This document shows positions 8,867-18,212 of a DNA stretch of 64,000 nucleotides, piece after piece; positions within the stretch are counted from its first letter, which is position 1; each line of letters opens with the position of its first letter. The notes beneath the pieces were generated by a model that made no database searches, was not told the origin of the DNA, and saw only the letters and a list, made by a program, of their open reading frames with translations. Position numbers and translations under genes: made by a program. The DNA comes from Halobacillus sp. Marseille-P3879 (GTDB lineage: Bacteria > Bacillota > Bacilli > Bacillales > Halobacillaceae). The DNA lies in NCBI RefSeq assembly GCF_900240285.1, contig NZ_OESS01000001.1, forward strand, positions 1,240,001 through 1,304,000, in the 5' to 3' direction.

Positions 8867-9628
8867 TTACTTGTCTAAGTGAGGGAGTTTTGATTTTAAG
8901 TAATTCATGCTGATTTCTAAGCTTTCAAAAGCTGTTTTACGACTAACGTCCTGTTCGACAATCCACCACTTAATCTGTGCTTCTTCACCTAGCGCTAATA
9001 CCGCATCAACATCTACTCCCCCTGTTCCTAACTCTGCGAAAAACTGTTCATCATCTTTCGTCATATCTTTAAGATGGAGAAGAGGGGTTCTTCCTTCGTA
9101 ACGTTTCAGCCATTCCACCGGGTCTTCTCCGGCTTTTTTCAACCAGTAAATATCCAATTCCGTATTCAGTTCCTGAGGGCTTGTCTCAGCAAAAATTGTT
9201 TCAAGAGCGGTTTGGCCGTTCGACAATTTCTCTAGTTCAAAATCGTGATTATGATAGCAAAGTTTTATTCCTTCTAAACTGCACATTTCCCCTGCCTTTT
9301 TTAAAATGGTAATCAATTCATAGTAATCTTTTTCGTTTTTCGGTTCGAAATAAGGGCAGACGATGTACTTGCTTCCGAGTGTTTTCTGTACTTCAATCAT
9401 TTGATTTAGATTATTTTTAATTTGTTCAAGAGGAATGTGGCTGGAGACAGCTTTTAGACCAAGTTCATCTAATAGTTTCTTCATATCGCCGGGGGTGTAA
9501 TCCCCAAGTCCGGCAAACTCAACTCCTTCAAAGCCTAAGTCGGCTACCTTTCTCAGAGTGCCTTCGAAGTCTTTTTCTGTTTCTTCCCGCAAAGTATACA
9601 ATTGAACGGCCACTGGTATTGTTTTCAA
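8867..9628 (-). CDS. Sugar phosphate isomerase/epimerase-like TIM barrel
   Basis: A 253-residue xylose-isomerase-like TIM-barrel protein. Typical strand motifs are VAVQLYTLRE near the N-terminus, GFEGVEFAG, LCYHNHDFELE near 145-155 (metal ligand region), and LLHLKDM near 203-209. Characterised relatives include inosose dehydratase IolE, sugar epimerases and enzymes that cleave 3-keto-glycosides by beta-elimination. It is transcribed away from the sugar ABC operon and shares with it a control region holding several LacI-type operator-like sites, so it likely belongs to the same pathway. Substrate not determinable from sequence. Confidence 0.82.
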   Translation of the reverse strand: MKTIPVAVQLYTLREETEKDFEGTLRKVADLGFEGVEFAGLGDYTPGDMKKLLDELGLKAVSSHIPLEQIKNNLNQMIEVQKTLGSKYIVCPYFEPKNEKDYYELITILKKAGEMCSLEGIKLCYHNHDFELEKLSNGQTALETIFAETSPQELNTELDIYWLKKAGEDPVEWLKRYEGRTPLLHLKDMTKDDEQFFAELGTGGVDVDAVLALGEEAQIKWWIVEQDVSRKTAFESLEISMNYLKSKLPHLDK

Positions 9629-9742
9629 AAATCTCCCTCATTTCTATTAATGTATTCTACTAAATCTTACAAAAATGATTTCAAAAAACCAAATTTTCTG
9701 CAAAATCCATAAAAAATTTTAACTTTCTTATAAGAGTTTTTG

Positions 9743-10050
9743 TGAAAACGTTTGCCATAAGAATGTTGCTACAATCGCATTCAAAGAGCGATGGTTAAAT
9801 ATGGATAGTTTTTTCTTAATTTTTTTCTGAAAATTCATGTTGTCTTTCTGAAATGACCGTGATATAGTTTAGACAATGAAAGTGTGCAAACGTATTCACG
9901 AAAACGCAATCATTATTCCAATAAGCGGTTGTTAAGCGTATTCATGGTTTTGTGCGAAATTACCTTATAGGTAATGCAAACGAGTGCACCTAACCTTGCA
10001 AAGAAGCAATTCAATCTTTTTTTACGTGAATAGTGGAAGCGCATTCATTG
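9743..10050. promoter_or_regulatory. Cluster of LacI/CcpA-type operator-like sites
   Basis: The 450-base gap ahead of the binding-protein gene holds at least five related sites: TGAAAACGTTTGCC at 9743-9756 (cre-like), GTGCAAACGTATTCAC at 9884-9899, TTAAGCGTATTCAT at 9932-9945, TGCAAACGAGTGCACC at 9975-9990 and GGAAGCGCATTCATTG at 10035-10050; a weaker GAAAACGCAATCAT lies at 9900-9913. All centre on AARCG. They are probably bound by the LacI-family regulator encoded in the operon, with CcpA possible at the first. Confidence 0.6.
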
Positions 10051-10078
10051 CCTGAAAAAATTCAAGGGAGTGTGTTAC

Positions 10079-11383
10079 ATGCAGAAGAAAAAGTTTTATA
10101 CAGGGATGGCCTCGGTGTTATTAGCTTCAACAGTTTTAGCGGGGTGTTCTTTCTCTTCGGGAGGTTCAGAATCTGGTAGTGATGAAGGATCTGAAGAACA
10201 AGTAACAGTAGATGTTTTTCAATTTAAAGTAGAGTTTAAGGATCAGTTTGAAGAATTAGTAGATATGTATGAAGAGGAAAACCCGGATGTAAATATTAAT
10301 GTAAAAACTGTTGGCGGCGGGAATGATTATGGACAAGCTCTGAAGACAGCCTTCTCATCCGGAGAAGACCCGGATATCTTTAACGTAGGCGGACCTGCTG
10401 ATGTGGATGAATATGAAGATTATCTTACGGATCTGTCAGATACAGAAGCAGCGGGTGCGGCTCTGGAAGGAACGCTTTCAGCTGTAGACCGTGACGGTGA
10501 AATATTAGGCCTTCCATTCAACCAGGAAGGTTATGGACTTCTTTACAATAAAGAAGTATTCGAAGAAGCAGGTATTGATGCTGAATCTATTGAGTCTATG
10601 GATGATTTAGAAGAAGCTGTTCAAACGCTGGACGAGCAGAAGGGTGATTTAGGGATTGAAGCACCGTTTGCCTTGCCAGCTAAAGAACAGTGGGTTCTTG
10701 GTAACCACTTAGCCAATACATTCTTAGCCACTGAATTTGATAATAACTTATCAACAGCTTATGAAGCCGATACCGTAGAATTTGAACAAGGAGACCAAAT
10801 GCAGCGCTTCTTAGATCTACAGGCTGATTATTCTGTAGGACCAGTATTAAGTCTCGATTACTCTCAACAGGTAGAAGAGCACTTCTCTCTTGGTAACGTA
10901 GCTATGATCCAGCAAGGGAACTGGGTTTATAATACGATCGAATCTATGGATCCGGAATTTGCGGAAAATAACGTAGGACTTCTTCCTATTCCAGTTGAAG
11001 GACAGGAAGGCAAACTGCCTGTAGGAGTATCCAACAACTGGGCAGTAAACAGCGAATCAGATGAAGAAGTTATTGAAGCAAGTAAAGACTTCTTAGACTG
11101 GATGTATATGTCTGACGAAGGCAAAAAGTTTGTAACTGAAGAATTTAAGTTTATTCCAGCTTATGAAGGATACGAAGACGAAAATATTGCTGACCCTATT
11201 TCTCAAGAAGTTTATGAATATGCCACTGCCGAAGAAACACTCGGATGGGTATTTATGGGAGCACCTACTTCCTGGACTGAAGATCACTTAGGTTCTGCAA
11301 TGCAGGAATACCTTGGCGGTGATATCGAGTGGGAAGAAGTAGAAGAAAAAGCACGTAAAGGCTGGGAAGACGCCAGACAATAA
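10079..11383 (+). CDS. Sugar ABC transporter substrate-binding lipoprotein
   Basis: A 434-residue extracellular solute-binding protein of the MalE-like group 1 sugar family. The signal peptide ends in the lipobox LAGC near residue 23, so it should be a lipid-anchored receptor. The chain is highly acidic, as in halophile secreted proteins, and holds the family motifs LPFNQEGYGLLYNKE and WMYMSDEGKKF. The ATG at 10079 is used instead of an in-frame GTG at 10070 because GGGAG at 10066-10070 is then correctly spaced. It is followed by a hairpin, then two permease genes; no ATPase gene is present, so a shared MsmX-type ATPase elsewhere is expected. The sugar is not known. Confidence 0.93.
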   Translation: MQKKKFYTGMASVLLASTVLAGCSFSSGGSESGSDEGSEEQVTVDVFQFKVEFKDQFEELVDMYEEENPDVNINVKTVGGGNDYGQALKTAFSSGEDPDIFNVGGPADVDEYEDYLTDLSDTEAAGAALEGTLSAVDRDGEILGLPFNQEGYGLLYNKEVFEEAGIDAESIESMDDLEEAVQTLDEQKGDLGIEAPFALPAKEQWVLGNHLANTFLATEFDNNLSTAYEADTVEFEQGDQMQRFLDLQADYSVGPVLSLDYSQQVEEHFSLGNVAMIQQGNWVYNTIESMDPEFAENNVGLLPIPVEGQEGKLPVGVSNNWAVNSESDEEVIEASKDFLDWMYMSDEGKKFVTEEFKFIPAYEGYEDENIADPISQEVYEYATAEETLGWVFMGAPTSWTEDHLGSAMQEYLGGDIEWEEVEEKARKGWEDARQ

Positions 11384-11405
11384 TATTTTAAGAAAAATGA
11401 ATCAG

Positions 11406-11429
11406 CAGGAGCATGGTTTCATGCTCCTG
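11406..11429 (+). terminator. Intercistronic hairpin after binding-protein gene
   Basis: A perfect 10-base stem (CAGGAGCATG) with a four-base loop and no following T tract. Such elements after binding-protein genes usually stabilise the upstream message or reduce read-through to the permeases. Confidence 0.6.
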
Positions 11430-11518
11430 AATGGTTCAACAATTGAATATCTTTTCTATTAGGGTGTTTAGAAGAATAGCCAGCCTAATAGATGAGATAT
11501 TCCTCTTTCATCACATTA

Positions 11519-11532
11519 TGAAATCGATTTCA
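11519..11532. promoter_or_regulatory. cre site / LacI-family operator
   Basis: TGAAATCGATTTCA is a perfect 14-base palindrome that matches the catabolite-responsive element consensus at every fixed position. It lies 57 bases before the first permease gene, inside the operon, and could bind CcpA or the local LacI-family protein. Confidence 0.7.
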
Positions 11533-11589
11533 CAAAAACATTAACTATTCTATCAAAGTTAATGGAAACCGCATTGGAGGACAGTCGAG

Positions 11590-12450
11590 ATGAGTAATAA
11601 GAGTCTTGCCTTTTGGTTATTTCTTACACCAGTTATATTAGGATTAGGTGTTGTGGTGGTGATTCCTTTCATTTACGGATTTATCTATTCGTTTACAGAT
11701 TGGAATGGAATTGCAGCAAGTGAGTTTTTAGGTTTTCAAAACTACATTAACCTTTTTCAAGAAAGCGAGTTTATGAATTCAATCTGGTTTACGACCAAAT
11801 TCGCGTTCGTAGCAGTAATTTTATTGAATGTCTTTGGCCTTGGATTGGCTTTAATTGTGACGAGAAACTTGAAATCTAGTAATCTTCTAAGAACGATATT
11901 TTTTATGCCAAACCTCATTGGCGGTCTTATTCTGGGATTCATCTGGCAGTTTATTTTTATTAGTGTATTTGGAGACATTGGAGATTTAACAGGGATTGAA
12001 GGCTTGAATGGGTGGCTTTCTACAGCAAATACTGGATTCTGGGGGCTAGTTATACTTACGGCCTGGCAAATGGCAGGGTATATTATGATCATTTATATTG
12101 CCTATCTGGAAAACATTCCGAAAGACTTAATTGAAGCTGCAAAAATTGACGGTGCAAATGGGTTTCAGCGTTTTAAAAACATAACCTTTCCACTTGTTGC
12201 CCCGGCATTTACGATAAGTATGTTTCTAACTTTGTCCATGTCTTTTAAGATCTATGATCAGAACCTTTCATTAACAAATGGTGGACCGGCTAACCAGACG
12301 CAAATGGTAGCTATGGAAATCGTAAACACAGCATTTTCTGATAACGATATGGCGTATGCCCAGGCGAAGGCTGTTATTTTCTTCTTGATTGTATCCGTTG
12401 TGGCATTAACTCAAGTTTATTACAACAAGAAGCGGGAGGTTGAGATGTAA
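11590..12450 (+). CDS. Sugar ABC transporter permease (MalF/UgpA type)
   Basis: A 286-residue inner-membrane permease with six predicted transmembrane helices. The EAA loop that contacts the ATPase is seen as EAAKIDGANGFQRFKNITFPL near residues 181-201. It should form the translocation pore as a heterodimer with the next gene, whose ATG overlaps this stop codon by one base, indicating translational coupling. Start supported by TTGGAGG upstream. Substrate follows the binding protein and is unknown. Confidence 0.93.
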   Translation: MSNKSLAFWLFLTPVILGLGVVVVIPFIYGFIYSFTDWNGIAASEFLGFQNYINLFQESEFMNSIWFTTKFAFVAVILLNVFGLGLALIVTRNLKSSNLLRTIFFMPNLIGGLILGFIWQFIFISVFGDIGDLTGIEGLNGWLSTANTGFWGLVILTAWQMAGYIMIIYIAYLENIPKDLIEAAKIDGANGFQRFKNITFPLVAPAFTISMFLTLSMSFKIYDQNLSLTNGGPANQTQMVAMEIVNTAFSDNDMAYAQAKAVIFFLIVSVVALTQVYYNKKREVEM

Positions 12451-13274
12451 TGAAAAAGAACAATGAAAAGAGAAATTTATTCTCAATCGAAGTGCTGGGT
12501 ATTGTACTAGGCTTATTATGGATTGCCCCTTTCTATTTGATGATCGTGAACGCATTTAAAACAAAGCGTGATATTTTCACCGGGGTTCTTGGATTACCGG
12601 AAGAGTGGATAACAGAGAACTTTGTGGAAGCGTTCATTGACCTGGAGTTTCTTAAGTCGTTGTTTAATTCTACAATGATCACAGTTTTAAGTGTCGGGAT
12701 AATTATCATTTTCTCTTCTATGGCTGGTTATGCACTTGCACGTAATAAGAGTAAGCTGAGCGGAACGTTGTTCTTTATATTCGTGGCAGCTATGCTTATT
12801 CCCTTTCAGTCCGTGATGATACCTCTAGTTGCTTTGTTTGGTCAGGCCGATATGTTGAACGCAGGCGGGTTGATCTTTATGTATTTAGGGTTTGGATGCA
12901 GCTTGTCTATTTTCCTTTATCACGGCGCCATGACGGGTGTTTCTAAGTCAATGGATGAAGCAGCCATTATTGATGGAGCCAACCGTTTGCAATTGTTCTG
13001 GTATATCGTCTTTCCATTATTAAAACCAATTTCAGTGACGGTTGGAATATTAAATGTAATCTGGATTTGGAATGACTACTTGCTTCCTTCTTTAGTTTTA
13101 AGTGAATCAAATGCTACCATACCGTTGAAGATGTTCTTTTTCTTTGGACAATATACGAAGCAGTGGCATCTTGCCCTGGCTGGTCTGACAATTGCTATTA
13201 TTCCAGTAATCATTGGCTACTTCTTCGCTCAGAAACAAATCATTGCAGGGGTTTCTGAGGGCGCAGTGAAATAA
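12450..13274 (+). CDS. Sugar ABC transporter permease (MalG/UgpE type)
   Basis: A 274-residue membrane protein with six hydrophobic segments and the EAA motif DEAAIIDGANRLQLFWYIV near residues 169-187. It is the partner permease of the preceding gene. The two share one base (TAATGA). The LacI regulator follows about 20 bases later with its own ribosome binding site, so all are likely in one transcript. Confidence 0.93.
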   Translation: MKKNNEKRNLFSIEVLGIVLGLLWIAPFYLMIVNAFKTKRDIFTGVLGLPEEWITENFVEAFIDLEFLKSLFNSTMITVLSVGIIIIFSSMAGYALARNKSKLSGTLFFIFVAAMLIPFQSVMIPLVALFGQADMLNAGGLIFMYLGFGCSLSIFLYHGAMTGVSKSMDEAAIIDGANRLQLFWYIVFPLLKPISVTVGILNVIWIWNDYLLPSLVLSESNATIPLKMFFFFGQYTKQWHLALAGLTIAIIPVIIGYFFAQKQIIAGVSEGAVK

Positions 13275-13297
13275 TTAGCTTTAAGGAGTGGATGAAC

Positions 13298-14350
13298 ATG
13301 TCTGTCACAATTAAAGATGTTGCCAAGCGAGCAAATGTGGCACCATCCACTGTCTCCCGTGTAATATCTGACAGTCCGCGAATTAGTGAGGATACTAAAA
13401 GAAAAGTTCGAAAGATAATGGAAGAAATGGGCTATCACTTAAATATTAATGGCCGCGTTCTGGTACGCCAATCCACTCAAACCATTGGGATTGTCATGAA
13501 AGACTCAGCCACCCACTCATTTGAAAACCCGTTCTTCTCAGAGATTCTTAAAGGGATAAGTGAATCCTGCCACAATAGAGACTATAGCTTGAATCTCACT
13601 ACAGGCGAATCAGAAGAATCAATTTTTCAAGATGTAGTAAAGATGGTTCAAGGAAAACGTGTAGATGGGATTATCGTGCTTTATTCAAAAGAAGACGACA
13701 AAGTGGTTCCTTATTTGATGGATCATAACTTTCCCTTCGTTGTGGTAGGTAAACCTTTATATGGAGCCAACAAGTTCATGTATGTGGACAATGATAATAT
13801 CGAGGCAAGCCGTGAAGCTACGAACTATTTAATCGATCAAGGACATAGAGATCTTGGTTTTATCGGTGGTGATTTGAAATTCGAAGTAACGAGAGATCGT
13901 TTAAAAGGGTTTAAACAGGCTGCAAAGCAACACGGAATTGAAGTGAAGGATCATTCGATCAGAAGTATCGATCTCAGTGATACTGTCCGAAACGGTAAAA
14001 TGATTGTGAAGGATTTAATGAGCTTAAGTGCTCCACCGACAGGGCTGGTTATAACCGATGACTATAATGGGTTAACCGTCATGTCAGCACTGCAGGAACA
14101 AAATATAAAAGTGCCTGATGACGTCAGTATAATAGGATTTAATAATACGATGATTGCTAAATTATCAAATCCTCCTTTGACGACTATAGATACAAACCCT
14201 TATCAATTAGGCTATGAAGCTTCGAATGGTTTAATTGACATCCTTCATGAGCCTGAAATGATAAAAAGAGGGGTAATCATCCCTACTAATATAATTGAAA
14301 GGGACTCTTGTCTTTCTATAAAACCAGTTATGGAAAAACTAGAACCTTAA
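13298..14350 (+). CDS. LacI family transcriptional regulator
   Basis: A 350-residue repressor with an N-terminal LacI helix-turn-helix ([20 protein letters not shown] at residues 3-22) and a periplasmic-binding-like ligand domain. The ATG at 13298 is preferred to that at 13292, because AAGGAG is then nine bases away rather than three. Its position inside the operon suggests local control, and the cluster of AARCG-centred sites upstream of the binding-protein gene are the natural operators. The inducer is presumably the imported sugar or a keto derivative. Confidence 0.92.
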   Translation: MSVTIKDVAKRANVAPSTVSRVISDSPRISEDTKRKVRKIMEEMGYHLNINGRVLVRQSTQTIGIVMKDSATHSFENPFFSEILKGISESCHNRDYSLNLTTGESEESIFQDVVKMVQGKRVDGIIVLYSKEDDKVVPYLMDHNFPFVVVGKPLYGANKFMYVDNDNIEASREATNYLIDQGHRDLGFIGGDLKFEVTRDRLKGFKQAAKQHGIEVKDHSIRSIDLSDTVRNGKMIVKDLMSLSAPPTGLVITDDYNGLTVMSALQEQNIKVPDDVSIIGFNNTMIAKLSNPPLTTIDTNPYQLGYEASNGLIDILHEPEMIKRGVIIPTNIIERDSCLSIKPVMEKLEP

Positions 14351-14375
14351 ATATGATGTAAAGGAGTTAGTGTTA

Positions 14376-15095
14376 ATGAACATTACAGTTTGGAATGAAT
14401 TCCGCCATGAAAAAGAGAACCAAGTAGTAGCTGACATCTATCCGGAAGGAATTCACGGTGCAATTGCAGAATTTCTTGAAGGAGAAGAGCATGTAGTACG
14501 CACAGCTACTCTGGATGAAGAGGAACATGGACTTACCGATGAAGTACTTAACGATACAGATGTTTTAGTCTGGTGGGGTCATAAAGCTCATGAAGAAGTC
14601 TCAGAGGAAGTTGCTGAAAAAGTGAAACAACGTGTTCTGGATGGTATGGGCCTTGTTGTTTTACACTCTGCTCATTTTTCTAAAGTGTTTAAGAAGTTAA
14701 TGGGGACTACATGCGATTTGAAATGGCGTGAAGCCGACGACAAAGAACGTATCTGGGTAGTAGACCCGACTCATCCAATTACAGAAGGGCTTGGAGAGTA
14801 CATTGATATCGAAAAAGAAGAAATGTACGGAGAGCACTTTGATATTCCTGCCCCGGATGAACTAATTTTTGTAAGCTGGTTTGAAGGAGGAGAAGTTTTC
14901 AGAAGTGGGGCGACATTTAAGCGTGGCCGTGGAAAGATCTTCTACTTCCGTCCGGGACATGAAACCTACCCTACGTATTATCACGAAGATGTCCAGAAAG
15001 TAATTCAAAACGGTGTTAAATGGGTACACAATGAAGGAACTCCTAAGAACGTCTACGGTAATGCCCAGCCATTAGAAAAAATTTCTGAGAAATAA
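14376..15095 (+). CDS. ThuA-like protein (trehalose utilization family)
   Basis: A 239-residue member of the ThuA family, which has a class I glutamine-amidotransferase-like fold. The motifs [13 protein letters not shown] near residues 67-79 and [13 protein letters not shown] near 95-107 are typical. In rhizobia ThuA acts with the dehydrogenase ThuB in a pathway through 3-keto-trehalose. Here it precedes two Gfo/Idh/MocA dehydrogenases and a TIM-barrel enzyme, which is consistent with a keto-sugar pathway. The ATG at 14376 is chosen over GTG at 14370 from the AAGGAG at 14361-14366. Exact reaction unproven. Confidence 0.85.
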   Translation: MNITVWNEFRHEKENQVVADIYPEGIHGAIAEFLEGEEHVVRTATLDEEEHGLTDEVLNDTDVLVWWGHKAHEEVSEEVAEKVKQRVLDGMGLVVLHSAHFSKVFKKLMGTTCDLKWREADDKERIWVVDPTHPITEGLGEYIDIEKEEMYGEHFDIPAPDELIFVSWFEGGEVFRSGATFKRGRGKIFYFRPGHETYPTYYHEDVQKVIQNGVKWVHNEGTPKNVYGNAQPLEKISEK

Positions 15096-15120
15096 TTAAT
15101 AGTAGAAGGAGGAATTGACC

Positions 15121-16152
15121 ATGTCAAAACTTAAAGTTGCAGTGATCGGGTGTGGAAGCATCGCACAGAACCGCCATTTATTAGAATATGAAGCTAATGA
15201 GGAAGTGGACATCACCGCAGTTTGCGATATTGTAGAGGAAAGAGCTATGGTGACGGCTGAAGCCTTTGGAGCGAAATCCTACACAGATTATGAAGAGCTG
15301 TTAAATAAAGAAGAAGTTGATGCTGTAAGCGTATGCCTGCCAAACTATCTTCACGCGCCCGTTTCAATTGCTGCATTAAATGCTGGAGCAAATGTGCTGT
15401 GTGAAAAGCCAATGGCTACATCAAGAGAAGAAGCAGAACAAATGATTGAAGCGGCTGAGCAAAATGGAAAAAAATTAATGATCGCCCACAACCAGCGATT
15501 TGTTTCATCTCATGAAAGAGCACGCAAGCTGATTGCTGAAGGAGAAATAGGCAAAGTGTACAGTTTCCGTACAACGTTTGGACATGGTGGGCCTGAAGGC
15601 TGGAGTGCAGACGGAAAAGACAGCTGGTTTTTTAAGAAAGAAGAAGCCTTTATAGGAGCAATGGGAGATCTTGGGGTACATAAGGCGGACCTTCTTCGCC
15701 ATATCCTTGGGGAAGAGTTTGTTGATGTTGCTGGTTTCGTTGAAAACAATGCGAAATCGGGAATTTCTGTTGATGATAACGCTGTTTGTATTCTTCGTAC
15801 AGAACACGGTGTAGTCGGTACGTTAACTGCCAGCTGGGCGTACAATTCTGCCGAAGATAACTCCACTGTTATCTACGGAGAAAAAGGGACGCTACGTCTG
15901 GAGGATGATCCAGATTACTCTTTAGTTGCCCAATATACTAACGGCGAAGTGGTTAAATATGAACTTGGGCAAATCCAGTCCAACGAAGAAGGCGGTCAAT
16001 CAAATACAGGAGTAATCGACCACTTTGTTGAATGTATAGTGAAGGATCAGAAACCGTTAATTGATGGCGAAGAGGGGAAACGATCCTTAGAAGTTATTCT
16101 TGCAGCCCTGGAATCAGGAGAAACACGGAAAATTACAAAGTTAGAGAAGTGA
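15121..16152 (+). CDS. Gfo/Idh/MocA family oxidoreductase (first)
   Basis: A 343-residue NAD(P)-dependent sugar dehydrogenase. The Rossmann motif VIGCGSIAQNRH begins at residue 8, and the family signature CEKPMAT occurs near residues 95-101, supplying the usual catalytic lysine. HKADLLRHILGE near 185 holds the second conserved histidine region. Enzymes of this family oxidise sugar hydroxyls, in ThuB-like cases at C3 of a glycoside. The gene follows thuA-like by 25 bases and lies eight bases ahead of a second paralogue. The ATG at 15121 is preferred because a TTG six bases earlier would abut the ribosome binding site. Confidence 0.9.
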   Translation: MSKLKVAVIGCGSIAQNRHLLEYEANEEVDITAVCDIVEERAMVTAEAFGAKSYTDYEELLNKEEVDAVSVCLPNYLHAPVSIAALNAGANVLCEKPMATSREEAEQMIEAAEQNGKKLMIAHNQRFVSSHERARKLIAEGEIGKVYSFRTTFGHGGPEGWSADGKDSWFFKKEEAFIGAMGDLGVHKADLLRHILGEEFVDVAGFVENNAKSGISVDDNAVCILRTEHGVVGTLTASWAYNSAEDNSTVIYGEKGTLRLEDDPDYSLVAQYTNGEVVKYELGQIQSNEEGGQSNTGVIDHFVECIVKDQKPLIDGEEGKRSLEVILAALESGETRKITKLEK

Positions 16153-16159
16153 TTGTTTT

Positions 16160-17203
16160 ATGAGTAAATTAAGAATGGGGATTATTGGAGCTGGAGGAAT
16201 TGCGCAGGAACGTCATATACCAGCCTACGTGGGAATGGCAGACGATGTCGAGTTAACAGCTGTTCAGGACGTTAATGCGGAACGTGCCCGGTTGGTTGCT
16301 GAAACCTTTGATATTCCACTTGCATTTGAAGAATATGAACCACTATTTAAAGAAGTCGACGCTGTTACCATTTGTACACCAAACAAATTTCATTCTGAAA
16401 TCGCAATAGCAGCACTTGAAGCAGGGGTCCACGTTTTATGCGAGAAACCGATGGCCATTACCACCCAGGAATGTGAAGCGATGATAACAGCAGCTGAAAA
16501 AAACGACCGGCTGTTATCTATTGCGTATCACTTTCGCCATATGCCGGAAGCTAAACTGGCGAAAGAAACGATTCTGCAGGGAGAGATTGGTGATCCTCTC
16601 GTCACAAGAGTACAAGCAATGAGACGACGCAAAGTACCAGGCTGGGGAGTTTTTACGAACAAAGATCTGCAGGGCGGAGGAAGCTTAATAGATTTTGGCT
16701 GCCACCTGCTTGACCTTGCTCTCTGGCTCCTCGATGATCCAGTACCTGTTGAGGTCATCGGGAAAACATATGATCGATTAAGTAAGACACCAGGTCAGGT
16801 GAATGACTGGGGTGCCTTTGACCATGAAACATTCAACGTTGATGATCACGTGACTAGTTACATTACTTTCGAAAATGGTTTGTCAATGCAATTCGAATGC
16901 TCATGGGCCGCTAATATTAAAGAGGACTACACGGCTTTGAGTATTTCGGGAGTAGACGGGGGTATGGATGTTTACCCGTTTCAACTTTATCAAACCAAAC
17001 ATGGAGCTGTTTGGAATAGTCAGCCGGCCATTCCTAAAGAAAGTTTGAGTGAAGGATTTGTTCAGGCAAAAAACTTTGTAGACAGCTGCCGCGGTGAAGC
17101 CGAACTTGTCGTTAAGCCGGAACAAGCGCTGAAAGTTACGAAATTGATAGAAGCTATATATAAGAGCAGTGAAATCGGCTCGAGCGTAAAAATATCTAAT
17201 TAA
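16160..17203 (+). CDS. Gfo/Idh/MocA family oxidoreductase (second)
   Basis: A 347-residue paralogue of the preceding dehydrogenase, with Rossmann motif IIGAGGIAQERH near residues 8-19, CEKPMAI near 95-101 and DFGCHLLDLALWLLDDP near 174-190. Divergence between the two suggests that they act on different substrates, perhaps one oxidising the intact glycoside and the other reducing a keto product. The ribosome binding site is weak, so translation may depend on the upstream gene seven bases away. It is followed by a TIM-barrel gene in the same operon. Confidence 0.9.
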   Translation: MSKLRMGIIGAGGIAQERHIPAYVGMADDVELTAVQDVNAERARLVAETFDIPLAFEEYEPLFKEVDAVTICTPNKFHSEIAIAALEAGVHVLCEKPMAITTQECEAMITAAEKNDRLLSIAYHFRHMPEAKLAKETILQGEIGDPLVTRVQAMRRRKVPGWGVFTNKDLQGGGSLIDFGCHLLDLALWLLDDPVPVEVIGKTYDRLSKTPGQVNDWGAFDHETFNVDDHVTSYITFENGLSMQFECSWAANIKEDYTALSISGVDGGMDVYPFQLYQTKHGAVWNSQPAIPKESLSEGFVQAKNFVDSCRGEAELVVKPEQALKVTKLIEAIYKSSEIGSSVKISN

Positions 17204-17220
17204 GAACGGAGGAATAACTA

Positions 17221-18189
17221 ATGAAACTAGGTGTATTTACCGTATTATTTTCTGATTTGTCCTTTGAGGATATGCTTGATAAAGCTAAAAACTCTGGTTT
17301 AAAGGCTGTAGAAATTGGAACAGGCGGTTATCCAGGGAACGCTCACTGCAATGTTGATGAATTACTGGAAAGTGAAGAAAAACGTTCAGAGTACTTAGAA
17401 AAGGTGCAATCACGTGGTTTAACGATCAGTGCTTTCAGCTGTCATGGGAATCCGATTTCCCCAGATCAGAATTTTGCCCAGGAGTCTCATGAAGCTTTTG
17501 TGAAAACCGTGAAGTTAGCCAATCTGCTTGATGTTCCCATAGTCAATACGTTTTCGGGTACTCCTGGAGGAGCAGAAGGTGATAAGTCACCTAACTGGCC
17601 GGTAACACCGTGGCCCGCTGAGTATTCAGATATCCTTGAATGGCAGTGGAATGAGAAACTTATTCCATACTGGAAAGAACAAGGAAAATTTGCGGAAGAG
17701 CATAATGTGAAAATTGGTCTCGAACTTCATGCTGGCTTTTTAGTGCATACTCCGCATACTATGCTGAAACTTAGAGAGGCTACCAGTCCAGCTGTTGGAG
17801 CCAACCTTGACCCAAGTCACTTATGGTGGCAGGGAATTGACCCGGTGGCTGCTATTAAGATCCTGGGGAACGCTGATGCGATTCACCACTTCCATGCAAA
17901 AGACACATACATCGATCAGGAAAACGTAAATATGTACGGTTTAACAGATATGCAGCCGTATGGGGAAGTGAAAACTAGAGCGTGGAGTTTCCGTTCAGTT
18001 GGGTATGGACACGGGATTCAGGAATGGTCTAATATTGTAAGTGCTCTTCGAACTTATGGGTATGACCACGTTATAAGTATCGAGCATGAAGATCCGATTA
18101 TGTCTATTAGTGAAGGCTTTAATCAAGCCGTTAAGAATTTAAAAGCAGTAAATATAGAAGAACCGCCAGCTGATATGTGGTGGGCATAG
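17221..18189 (+). CDS. Sugar phosphate isomerase/epimerase-like TIM barrel
   Basis: A 322-residue xylose-isomerase-like TIM-barrel protein, longer than and different from the one at 8867-9628. It shows GLKAVEIGTGGYPG near residues 25-38, GLELHAGF near 171-178, NLDPSHLWWQG near 196-206 and HFHAKDT near 222-228, which supply the His, Asp and Glu residues of the usual divalent-metal site. Possible roles are epimerase, dehydratase or keto-glycoside eliminase. No glycoside hydrolase is encoded in the operon, which raises the chance that one of these TIM barrels breaks the glycosidic bond. Confidence 0.87.
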   Translation: MKLGVFTVLFSDLSFEDMLDKAKNSGLKAVEIGTGGYPGNAHCNVDELLESEEKRSEYLEKVQSRGLTISAFSCHGNPISPDQNFAQESHEAFVKTVKLANLLDVPIVNTFSGTPGGAEGDKSPNWPVTPWPAEYSDILEWQWNEKLIPYWKEQGKFAEEHNVKIGLELHAGFLVHTPHTMLKLREATSPAVGANLDPSHLWWQGIDPVAAIKILGNADAIHHFHAKDTYIDQENVNMYGLTDMQPYGEVKTRAWSFRSVGYGHGIQEWSNIVSALRTYGYDHVISIEHEDPIMSISEGFNQAVKNLKAVNIEEPPADMWWA

Positions 18190-18212
18190 AATAAGAAAAA
18201 GGAGGGACCAAC

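Noticed and set aside
9629-10078. Riboswitch in the long leader of the sugar binding-protein gene
   Set aside because: The region is explained by repeated operator sites and shows no conserved aptamer blocks.
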